DNA of 64,000 nt from Calendula officinalis (Eukaryota; Streptophyta; Magnoliopsida; Asterales; Asteraceae): assembly GCA_963853835.1 (NCBI GenBank), contig OY970824.1, positions 67,598,884 through 67,662,883 on the forward strand. Reading direction: 5' to 3'. Numbering within the stretch: the stretch's first letter is position 1; each line of letters starts with the position of its first letter. Both the position numbers and the translations under genes were made by a program. The notes under the pieces were generated by a model. The model saw only the letters and a list, made by a program, of their open reading frames with translations, was not told where the DNA came from and ran no database searches. Shown one piece after another: positions 1 through 9,233 of this stretch.

Positions 1-570
1 GATAAATTTTTTAAAAAGTTAGTTGCTTTTATGGTGGGTTCAGGTTCTTGAATTGATGGAATATATGAAGGCATAGTTAAATTATTCTTGTGGGAATTGA
101 ATTGGGTGTCAAATTTTGAGAATGAGAGGGAAATTGTTGTCTAGCTTTCTTTTAATATATAATATCTTTAGAGAGAGAAAATTATACAGTATAATTTTAG
201 AGAGAGAAAGACTGGGTGAGATGTGTGCACTGGAGTCCATGTGGACAAAAATAATGTGGGTAGGGTCCGGATTCATGTGGAGTTTGTCAGGTGAGCAATG
301 CATGCATGCACTGCTTCAACTTCTAAACCCCTTTTGTCAACATATCTTTTTTTGTGATACGACCAAAATACCCCTAAGTAATCGGTTCTAACAACCATTT
401 TGCCTGTCATTTTCCTGTATCTGTCCAGAAGCTTTCGTTTTCTTGGTGGGTAGGATCAGTATTTGACATTAATTCACTGTTTTCTCAGTCTGCCTTGCAA
501 TTTATTAAATGGAAATTAATGCATGCATATATGCAATGCATGCATCTTTTACTTAGGAAGTGATTTGTAA
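1..570. other. Left-edge intergenic DNA, no gene seen
   Basis: No convincing coding region. Around 160-215 two copies of a TTTAGAGAGAGAAA motif flank a short palindrome. CATGCATGCA (RY-type) runs occur near 299-308 and 521-545. RY motifs are bound by B3 factors in seed promoters, but nothing here ties them to a gene. Confidence 0.4.
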
Positions 571-571
571 T

Positions 572-878
572 ACTTCCTCTGTTTCAAAATAAATAAATGA
601 TGTGGGGTGTTTCAAAATAAGTGATATACTTTAAAAACTTATCATATTTGGTAAAAAGTAGTGGGCCCCACACTTACTAACTATCTCCTTTAATGTAGAA
701 AAAAGACACATTTACTCTTACTTTTACTTTTAAACATCATTAAATTCAGTTTAATTAATATATGTGGGACCCATCCTCCACTAACTATCCAATTTAATAT
801 AATTAACCTCCATTATCATATTTTGCCTAAAAAACGTGAACTTCAAAGTGTATCACTTATTTTGAAACGGAGTAAGTA
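572..878. mobile_element. Stowaway-like MITE, copy 1
   Basis: The ends are inverted repeats: ACTTCCTCTGTTTCAAAATA on the left and its near complement ending at about 877. They are bordered by TA, as expected for Tc1/mariner-type MITEs. The interior is AT-rich with no ORF. It belongs to the same family as the copies at 896, 1462 and 27487. Confidence 0.75.
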
Positions 879-895
879 TTAGGCGGTGTACAAAT

Positions 896-1213
896 TACTT
901 CCTCCGTTTTAAAATAAGTAATACACTTTGAAGTTCACGGTTTTTGAAGTAAAATACGATAACGAAAGTTAATTAGATAAATTGGATAATTAGTGGGGGA
1001 TTGGTCACACATATATTGATTAAAGTGAATTTAATGATGTTAAAAAGTAAAAGTAAGGATAAATGTGTCTTTTCACTATATTAAAAGAGATAGTTAATGG
1101 GTGTGTGCCCCATTACCTTTTACCAAATATGGTAAATTTTCAAAGTATATCACTTATTTTAAAACATCCTAATATGGAAAGTGTATCACTTATTTTGAAA
1201 CGAAGGAAATAGT
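896..1213. mobile_element. Stowaway-like MITE, copy 2
   Basis: Left terminus TACTTCCTCCGTTTTAAAAT. The right end carries the CACTTATTTTGAAACGAAGG complement. The right inverted repeat is partly doubled: two GTGTATCACTTATTTT-like blocks lie about 40 bp apart near 1145-1200. It lies only 17 bp from copy 1. Confidence 0.75.
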
Positions 1214-1378
1214 ATTTATATGTAACTAGACTAGTTTTGCATGAAAATAAAAACCGAGAACCGAAGCGGTATAACTTGGTCCGGTCCAGTTCTACGGATC
1301 CAAGCAATTATTCGTTCAGTTTGTAAAAAAGAAAATTTAGATATTAAAACACGATAAAACTTTAATTGTGTTTAAGAA

Positions 1379-1413
1379 CTAGTTGATTTCTACTCCGTGC
1401 GATGCTGCGGGGA
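1379..1413 (-). mobile_element. Helitron 3' terminus (minus orientation)
   Basis: Read on the minus strand, the sequence has a GC-rich hairpin (1395-1412) followed about 12 bp later by CTAG and a T. That is the plant Helitron 3' end, which inserts between A and T. No Rep/helicase ORF is attached. The 5' end was not located, so only the terminus is annotated. Confidence 0.55.
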
Positions 1414-1461
1414 TTTTCATATAATATCAAAAATACTGTTTATTGATATATTCATACATGT

Positions 1462-1768
1462 TTCATGATAAGTGATATATTTGGTGTTTCACGTTTTTTT
1501 AGACAAAATATTGTAATGCATGTCAGATTAAATTAAATTAGATAATTAGTAGGTGATTAGTTTTACACATTTTGATTAAAGCGAGTTTAATGACTTTTAA
1601 AACTAAAATTAATGATAAATAGTTTATTCAATTTATGATATAAGATAGTTAGTGTGTGTGATTCCAATTATTTTTGTTACCAAATAAGACAACTTTTTAA
1701 AGTGTATCATTTATTTAGAAACACTCCAACATAAAAAATGTATCACTTATTTTGAAACAAAAGAAATA
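1462..1768. mobile_element. Stowaway-like MITE, degraded copy 3
   Basis: The interior (GATAATTAGTAGGTGATTAG, then the block ending in TGTATCACTTATTTTGAAAC) aligns by eye with copy 2 in the same order. The terminal repeats are more diverged, so this is an older copy. Confidence 0.6.
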
Positions 1769-1841
1769 TAAGAATTTAAACTCTTAAATGAAATTACCAA
1801 TGTTTGAAAGTGAAAGGACTATTTTAAAACTTTCAAATAAG

Positions 1842-2058
1842 TAATACTATAATAGATAATATATTATGGTAAATATAAAAAAGTGAAGGGCTAAATGAAA
1901 CTATAATAGACAATATCTTTTGGTAAATGTAAAAAAGTGGAGGGGCTAAATGAAAATTATGTAAAAATGAAGGGGCTAAATAACAATTGTGTAAAAAATG
2001 GAGGGCTAAATGAGAAAGGTGTAAAAGAGTTGAGGGCTAAATGAAAAATGCGTAAAAC
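1842..2058 (+). repeat. Short tandem repeat, about 30-35 bp unit
   Basis: Five imperfect units carry the core GAGGGGCTAAATGAAAA preceded by GTAAAAAA-like stretches. Unit length varies, and no ORF or inverted repeat is present. A related but dispersed pattern (GAAGGGTTAAA) occurs near 33480-33620. Confidence 0.65.
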
Positions 2059-3359
2059 TTAATTTCTTCTTTTTTTTTCCTTCTTTGTTGTTTGTTTTGT
2101 TTCTTGTGCTCTTGCTCCTTGCTTGAGTTCTTTTAATTCCATTTGCCGGTTCCAAAAAAAAAAATCACCTTCGGGTAAATAGGTAAATAAATGAGGTTTT
2201 CTGCGATTATGTTACCTTTAAAATCAGCTCTCTTTATTTAATTATGTCTTCTTTGGGGGCTAATCAGTTTTCATTATTTAATTATATTTTATATATTTTA
2301 TCTCATTTTTTAGAACTATAGGTTTACTTGTTTCATACATCTAAAATATATTATTCTTTAATATTTTTTTTTATCACATATGTCCCTTTACTATTATATA
2401 TTTGGAAATTGTGTTTTTATCTCTGGGAAATTGGCATAGAGATGTGTTGATAAAGCATAAAGCATATCATTACGAATGATCGTTTCAAACGCAAAATAAG
2501 GCCCGACCAAACCCTACATATCCGTCTTTCAAATCAAAATGCTTATTTATTTCTCTCATGTGACATCAAATGTCTAGTTTCATTACGTTTGATGTTTTCT
2601 AGCATGTTCCCTTTGTATCATTGATGATATTAACGAGTAATGTATAGTCCGCACGTTGTAGCGTGATTTTAGAGGCTTCATCTTCTTAAGCAAAAAATAA
2701 CCCTTCACTGAAGAGTTAATTAGATCCTATTTTTGTATCGAATACGAAAAATAAAAACATGTGTAATCATTTAAAATTAACTTTTAAACTGTATTAATTT
2801 TCTCAGAAGAAAAAATGGAAAATGTTTCAAGTTATGATCACATACAATATTATTTATTATATGGATATTCTAAAACATAAAAATTCATATTTTTCGATTT
2901 TCTCAAAAGAAACAAAAAATGTTTCAGTTTATCATCCTATATTATTTATTAAATGGATATTCTAAAACATGAGAATTCATATTTTTTGATTTTGATAAAT
3001 TCTCACATCATGTTTTCTTATATAGTTTTTCAAATTAGTATTTCTTGTTAGATACACTCATACACAACATAAAATAGTTTTTTGTAACGTACGAAAATAT
3101 TACAGTGATATATAAATGACCATGTCAATACATTTACAGAAAATATATCAGTTATATATGTTTTATTGTATAAATCTAGGCAACATACACATTTCTTATG
3201 TAATATATAACATATATATATTTAATATATATTTAAAGAGTATATTTTAGAACATCAAAGTTAAAAGTTGAAGGGGGAGAAATGTAAAATTCGTGAGTCA
3301 CCCCCTTAAATCTGGCTGAGGTGGTGCCTCATTATTTAAAGGAGTTTGTTTCATGGCCC
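2059..3359. other. AT-rich intergenic DNA with a direct repeat of about 100 bp
   Basis: No gene seen. A unit beginning TTTTCTCAGAAGAAA near 2798 is repeated from about 2898, and both copies contain GGATATTCTAAAACAT. A weak Helitron-like GC patch lies at 2648-2668 (AGTCCGCACGTTGTAGCGTG) without a clear CTAG end. Confidence 0.45.
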
Positions 3360-3535
3360 TTAGGCCGCTCGGTATGGGACCACGGGATGAAGGGCGTGGG
3401 GGTGAGGTGGATGGCGACGGCGTGGTGTGGCTAGGGAACACCCCCCCCCCCCACCCCCACCAACGGCGTGGTGGGTCGGCGTGGGCGGAGAAGGCAACGG
3501 GCCACGGCGGAGAACGGGGCGTGGGAAGAAAAAAG

Positions 3536-3552
3536 TAGCCGTTGAACGGCTA
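3536..3552 (+). promoter_or_regulatory. Upstream palindrome of Harbinger element 1
   Basis: TAGCCGTTGAACGGCTA is a near-perfect palindrome between the GC-rich 5' region and the TATA box. A related GTAGCCGTTG/TAGCCGTT pair precedes the gene in element 2 (5381-5411) and in element 3 (27169-27197, minus). A Myb-site-like CCGTTG/CAACGG core makes it a candidate binding site for the family's own Myb/SANT protein; that is inference. Confidence 0.5.
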
Positions 3553-3614
3553 TATTTTGAGTCGTTGGGATTTAAAAAAAAATAATTAATTAATTAATTT
3601 AATTTATTTATTTC

Positions 3615-3623
3615 CTATATAAA
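3615..3623 (+). promoter_or_regulatory. TATA box of the element 1 transposase gene
   Basis: CTATATAAA lies 51 bp before the ATG at 3674 and just after the upstream palindrome. This is a suitable position for a short-leader transposon promoter. Confidence 0.55.
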
Positions 3624-3673
3624 CACACTCAAAACACACCACAACTCTACCAAAATACCCCAACTCACAAATA

Positions 3674-4889
3674 ATGAATTATCTTGGTTCATCATCTGAC
3701 GACGATGACGTGTTTATGCTAACAATATACTCAGAACTCCTCGATGACATATCCGACGATGATGAAAGTGCAGAAGTCTTTGACACTAGAACCGCGAAGC
3801 TAAATAGAAATCGAGAAGCTGGACACGACATGCTATATCGAGATTATTTTGCGAATGATTCTGTTTATGACGACAAGGATTTCAAACGAAGGTTTCGCCT
3901 CCGCAAAAATTTATTTATGCGCATACGTAGCGCATTAGAAAACAGGTATACTTTTTTTCAATTGAGATATGATGCTAGAGGTAGGCGGGGATTCACTGCT
4001 TTGCAAAAATGCTCTTGACGAGTACCTACGCATGTCTGAAAGAACTGCTAGGGAAAGTATGTATAGATTTTCACAAGGTGTTTTGGAGATTTTCGGACCT
4101 ATTTATTTGCGAAAACCAACAGCAACCGATGTTCAAAAATTATATGAGGCACATGAAGAGAGACATGGTTTTCCTGGAATGCTTGGTAGCATTGATTGTA
4201 TGCACTGGGATTGGAGGAACTGTCCACAAGCGTGGAGAGGTGAGTACACTGGTGGGCATCATGGAGTACCGTCGTTGATATTAGAAGCTGTTGCTTCCCA
4301 AGATTTATGGTTCTGGCATGCTTACTTTGGGGTTGCGGGTTCTAATAATGATATTAACGTGCTTGATCAATCACCAATATTCAACGACTTGTTATCAGGA
4401 AAGGCACCCGATGCTCCTTTTACGGTGAATGGCAATCCATATGGATTCGGTTATTTCCTTATCGATGGTATATATCATCGGCATGCGACGTTTGTCAAAG
4501 CCTACCGACATCCAGTTGACCCAAAAGAGGTCTTGTTTACCAAAAAACAAGAATCCGCGCGTAAGGATGTGGAACGGGCTTTTGGAGTTTTAAAGGCGAA
4601 GTGGCACATTGTCAAAAACGCGGCCCGTTCATATGACCTTGAAAGAATAAGATATATTTTGTATGCATGTGTTGTAATGCATAATATGGTTGTCGAAGAT
4701 AAAGGTCGGATGATTTCTCCATATGTGCCATACGGTCCCCGACATGCTTTGTATGTACCGGGAAGTGCAGAATATTTGCACAGGGTTGTCGACATTCGAG
4801 ACGAAACAACACACGAACGACTTCGACGGGACTTGGCGGACCATCTTTACAACAACGCACATGCCGACGATGAAGACGATGAAGAGTAA
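3674..4889 (+). pseudogene. PIF/Harbinger (HARBI1-like) transposase, frameshifted
   Basis: DDE-superfamily nuclease that would cut and rejoin the Harbinger ends. The first part starts at ATG 3674 with an acidic N-terminus (SSDDDD, SDDDES), runs through DFKRRFRLRKNLFMRI and stops at 4018. The rest continues in another frame from ALDEYLRMSERTARES (about 4012) to the stop at 4887-4889. The break lies at about 4008-4014, and a short segment usually found between the two parts seems deleted. Conserved blocks are GSIDCMHW (first acidic residue near 4194), GSNNDINVLDQS, FLIDGIY and DVERAFGVLKAKW (catalytic Glu). The C-terminus is acidic. The copy is probably inactive, though little decayed beyond this lesion. 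Confidence 0.85.
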
Positions 4890-5541
4890 TAATTTATTTT
4901 AATTATTGTAATTTTTAATTTAATGTTTAATTTCTAGTATTTTAATGTTTAATTTCTAGTATTTTCATTTTAATTTAAAGTATTGTCATTTTAATTTTAT
5001 TTAATGTAATATAATTTTAAATTATATAAAATATTATTTATGTGAAAAATAAATGGAAATGAAATGATAAGATGGAAAATAAAATGGTGTCGTGTGGTGT
5101 GGTGGGTATTTCCACCAAATGATGTGGTGTGGTGGTGGTGTGGTTGCTGAGGTGGCGATGATGTGGCAGAAAAAGGCACCACCACATGTGGTGCCCATAC
5201 CCAGGAGCCTTAGGCTTGCCGGTACGGGTCCACGCCCACCGGCGTGGGGTGTGATGTGGCCAAGCCACGGCGTGGCGACGAGAGCGAACACCCCCCCAAC
5301 GGCGTGGAGGGTTGGCGTGGTGGAGAGGTGGGACGAGGCACGGCTGAGCACGGGCGTGGAGGGACTGTTTTGGGCGAAATGTAGCCGTTGGCAACGGATA
5401 TATAGCCGTTGGAATGTAAAAAAAAAAACTTTTTTTTAAATTATTTACCTATATATATTTACATACTTTCACTCATTTTACACACACAATTAACCCATTT
5501 TACTCTCTACAAAATCCTATATTCATACCTCTCTACTTACA

Positions 5542-8500
5542 ATGGATCCACACAACAACTCTCCACAAACACCCAACCAACCTTTACAACAAAATATAAC
5601 ACCGAACCTAGGATTTGGTGGCTTCGACCAATACGTCAACATCCTAAATTCCGGCAATGTCCCACCTCCACCTCCACAATATTATCCACAAACCACACCT
5701 CACTATCTCCCTCAATTTCAACAACCCCAATATTCACAAAATATATCTCAATTTGCACCCACCGGCCAATATTTTAAACAACAAGAAATTCATCAACAAA
5801 CCCAAACACAAGAACGACAAGCGGGGGGGAGCAAGCGAAAGGGGAAAGGGAAAGGGAAAGGGAAAAGGAAAGAAAAAGAGGTTGTTGAAGAAGTTGGGGA
5901 AGAAGATGTGGAAGAAGACACACAACTTCCATGGACGGAAAAGGAGGAACTTGCGTTGTGCCGAGCTTGGTGTGGCACTTCTAAAAACGGGAAGGACGGG
6001 AATGGCATGAGAATTATAAGCTATTGGGAAGCCATTCTTTCTAAATTTCATAGCTTCATGGGAGTCCCGCCATACCGAAAAGACAATAGTCTTAGTAGCA
6101 AATGGCGTGACATAAACAACAAGGTTACAAAATTTAATGGTATATACAATGTAACGACCCGAATTTTTGTGATAAATAAATTCTAAGAAAATATGATAAA
6201 CAAGGATAAATCATTTAAAGAACGTAGGAATTGGTTTCGTGTCATTTGGACGCCGTATGAGAAAGTTATGGACGAAACCGGGTCGAAACAAGGAACAAAA
6301 ACTGCAGCCCGTCTGGTGCTGTGAGTTCGCGGCGCGAACTTGGTCCTCGCGATCGCGAGGATCGGGCAAAGACTTGGGATTTTCAGAGATCGGAGTTCGC
6401 GGCTGGTTCACGAACGCGAACTGTTCACGACACGCGAAGTTCGTGGCGCGAACATGGGCTTCGCGGCGCGAAGTCTGTCAGACACAACATTAAAGTCGGG
6501 TTTTGGCTCATTTCATGCCATCTCAAACCCTAGTTTCTCTCCCAACGAGTTTGTATACGTTTTTGAGTGGAAAACATCATTTGGAGCCGATTTCTTCATC
6601 AAATCTCGTGAATTGTCACTCCTAGTTGAAGATTAAAGGTATATCTTCACTCCTTTGTAGTTGTAGCTCTAGATCTATGGATCTTGAAGCTTGAGTTTGA
6701 AACCCTAGTTCTTAGGTGTATGGGTTATGGTGAAATAAATGATGTATACACTTAATAGATGGTATTTCAACGAAGGAAATAAGTGTAAGGTTAAGATTTG
6801 CAAGAATCTTAAGGGTTGGTTAACCTAGGGTTTTATATACCATCAAAATTGGGGAAAATGTTATTAAAGGGTGTTTATAGATAAATGGACACATTGTTAG
6901 TAGTATGTGATGTTCAATATATTGTGATTAATGTATTAGGCTTTTGGTGAAGTCTTGAAAGATTGGTTGATTGTTGGAGCAAGGAATTGGGTGTGAAGAA
7001 CACATTTGGAGCATTAATTTCTAAGGTGAGTACATGAGACCTTTAAACTGTGTACATAGTAAATAGTTGTGAAAATTCTTATGATATTATTATGGGTCTT
7101 AATTAAATAATGTTTTGATAATGATAGTGACTGAAAAGGTAGGAAAATAGGTATGTTGTGATACTAGAATATGTCTACTATGGTTGATGATATTGGAGGT
7201 AAATATGATAAGCTAAGGTAATTATGAAATCCTTATAAATGAACCTTAATAATAAAGATTATTGATTAAAAGAACGGATAGTGATTATTTATTAATAGAT
7301 ATGTATTAATAAAGCAATTGGTAATGATTTTATAGTAATGGGTACCTATTTGGTAAGAATTACTAATAAGAGTGAGGAACGAATATGCATGTAAATGAAT
7401 ATGAATTGACTGGTAATAAATATGTACTATAGCCAAGAAGAGATAAAAGTATTACGTTATCGATAAATAAGAAATGTATCTTATGAGAATAAGTAATGAT
7501 GGACCTCCTGGGTTCATAGATGTAGAAGTAAATGTGAGTTGCTTATGATCGGGTCCATGGGACCATACAGGTACGTCCACACCGTGCTGAACTAGTTATA
7601 TGTAGTTATCATTAGATGGCTAACTTGTTTGATGTTTGATGTGATAGCCGAAGGCTTTGACTGACATAACTATTAGGTTATGAGAAGAGATAGATGGTGG
7701 TGACGCGGGGGACCCCGGTCACTGAGCGGTGGTATATATGTTTATACACCGAGTGTATATATATGTTTATACACTATGTACACGGGTGCTTCTAGTACGC
7801 ATATGTTTGGTACCAGGTATGTTACGTTCTAATACATATATGTTTATGTGTTAGACATGTTTGTGCTTCTGGTACCTATATGTTTACGTACTAGATATGT
7901 TTGCTAGGGAAGCAAGATCGTTAGGGTTGCAATAAGGCGACTAGGCGGTATTGATGTAGTTTATGTATATGTTTATATATTTATGAAATGATTATTATTG
8001 TTGGGGGTCTAAAACCCATGCATCTCACGAGACTATTTCGTCTCACGTACTACGTTTGTTTTGTGACTATGTACTCAGGTACAGGTTGAAGTGATAGAAG
8101 GTTGCACTAGAAGTGGCTTAGAGATGCTTAGCTTAGGAGCTCATAGGTAGATCCCGTTTGCCTATGGTTTTGATATACTTGGTGACACCGTATTTTTGTA
8201 AACTCTGATAAAGGTTTTAAAGTTTTTGTTAAACTGTATTTTGGATAACATGTCAAATATTGAGAAAATGTACTTTAAATGTTTTAAACGATGTTTTAAA
8301 AATACGGGTGTGTTACATACAATAAACTTTCATCGGAAAGAAGTAGCGAAATGGCTGAGTTTGATGTTTTGGAGCCCGCCAAGAAACAATACAAAGTTGA
8401 AAAAAAGGTCCATAATTTTGAGCTAGATCGACATTGGTTGATTTTAAAAGAGGATCCAAAATGGATCGGAACAATTACTAAAGATCAACAACAATCGAAG

Positions 8501-8950
8501 CGCTCAAGAAGTTCACAATCGGTTGATGTTTCTGATGGTCATTCTCGTATCGACCTTAATGCAGGGGATGATGACATTCCAGATGACCTATTCAACGATA
8601 TTGATGAAACCCCACCTCCTCAATGACCAATTGGAAGAGACAGGGCAAAACGAGCGGGTAGGCATGCGGCGGAATTGGAATCGAAGAGCAAGCATAGGGA
8701 AACAATTCAAAAACGATTAAGCGACCACGTTGAGACAACGAAAGAGCGAATAGAGATGCGTCGTCAACAAGTTCAATTGGAGAAGGAGAAAGATGAAAGA
8801 GATAGGGAGCTTGCAACCGAACAAAGAATTATCAATAATATGAATATTTTGACTATGCAACCGCCGCCAGGCATGCCGCAAGAAGATCTTCAACATTTCC
8901 TAGCCGCGAAGGAAAGGGCCCGAAAAGCCATGAGCGATTTAGGATTGTAG
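5542..8950 (+). pseudogene. Harbinger Myb/SANT (NAM-associated) protein gene, broken
   Basis: This is the same gene as the intact one at 25801-27036. The first part (5542-6149) encodes a Gln/Pro-rich N-terminus, a Lys/Arg-rich stretch with GKGKGK and the SANT-like region from TQLPWTEKEELALCRAW to KVTKFNGIYN. A solo LTR (6150-8317) interrupts it. The remainder resumes at 8318-8322 (duplicated target) with LSSERSS-like sequence. A second lesion near 8613-8626, a small indel against the intact copy, brings a stop after DIDETPPPQ. The last part (about 8627-8950, ending KAMSDLGL) is in another frame. In such families this protein binds the element ends and helps the transposase; that role is inferred here from the family. 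Confidence 0.85.
6150..8317 (+). mobile_element. Solo LTR (about 2.2 kb) inside the Harbinger gene
   Basis: It starts TGTAACGACCCGAATTTTTG and ends GGGTGTGTTACA (TG...CA). It is flanked by the perfect 5-bp duplication TACAA (6145-6149 and 8318-8322), the signature of LTR-retrotransposon integration. No gag-pol, primer-binding site or second LTR is present, so it is a solo LTR left by recombination, probably of a Gypsy-type element. A GC-rich palindromic patch lies at about 6325-6470. The block 8005-8085 (TCTAAAACCCATGCATCTCA) recurs inverted in the second solo LTR at 15100-18075. Confidence 0.85.
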
Positions 8951-9233
8951 TTATTAAATTTTTAGTATTTTTAATTTAATGTATTGTTATTTTTAATTTT
9001 AAGTATTGTATTTTTAATTTTATGTATTGTTATTTTAATTTAATGGAAGTTTAATATTATGTTTAAAAAATAAATAGAAAAGAAATGATGAGATGGAAAA
9101 TAAAATGGTGTAATGTGGTGTGGTGGGTATTTCCACCAAATGATGTGGTGTGGTGGTGGTGTGGTTGCTTAGGTGGCGATGATGTGGCAAAAAAAAGGGG
9201 TACCACATGTGGTACCCATACCTTGTAGTCTTA

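Larger units (their letters stand above)
3363..5209 (+). mobile_element. PIF/Harbinger element 1 (transposase-only)
   Basis: The 1847-bp element lies between TTA duplications (3360-3362 and 5210-5212). Its 16-bp terminal inverted repeats are GGCCGCTCGGTATGGG at the 5' end and GGCTCCTGGGTATGGG as the complement of the 3' end. TTA is the usual target of PIF/Harbinger elements. The 5' part is GC-rich. The 3' sub-terminal region carries TGGTGTGGTGG-type repeats. Only a transposase reading frame is present; there is no Myb-like ORF. It abuts element 2 and shares its right TTA with it. Confidence 0.85.
5213..9230 (+). mobile_element. PIF/Harbinger element 2 (Myb/SANT-only), split by a solo LTR
   Basis: 5' TIR GGCTTGCCGGTACGGG follows TTA (5210-5212). 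The 3' TIR complement is GACTACAAGGTATGGG, followed by TTA (9231-9233). Without the inserted LTR and its duplicated target the element is about 1845 bp, almost equal to elements 1 (1847) and 3 (1856). The 3' sub-terminal block (about 9095-9215) is nearly identical to that of element 1 (5080-5200). It encodes only the Myb/SANT protein. Confidence 0.85.

Noticed and set aside
3353..3538. GC-rich ORF at the 5' end of Harbinger element 1
   Set aside because: It lies over the TIR and the GC-rich sub-terminal DNA, includes a C-run and has no homologous frame kept in elements 2 and 3.
5734..6051. Minus-strand ORFs over the Myb/SANT gene, and their plus-strand equivalents at 26341-26847 and 26649-27041
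   Set aside because: Shadows of the real frame, caused by its Lys/Glu-rich and Gln-rich codons.
6150..8317. DNA transposon with GTAAC inverted repeats and 7-bp duplications
   Set aside because: TG...CA ends with perfect 5-bp duplications in two related copies fit a solo LTR better; the 7-bp reading is exact in one copy only.
3363..9230. Reading elements 1 and 2 as one autonomous Harbinger with both ORFs
   Set aside because: TIR-like sequences and a TTA occur at the junction, and element 3 shows that the Myb/SANT half exists as an independent unit of the same length. The alternative is kept as the main refuting case for the split-family finding.
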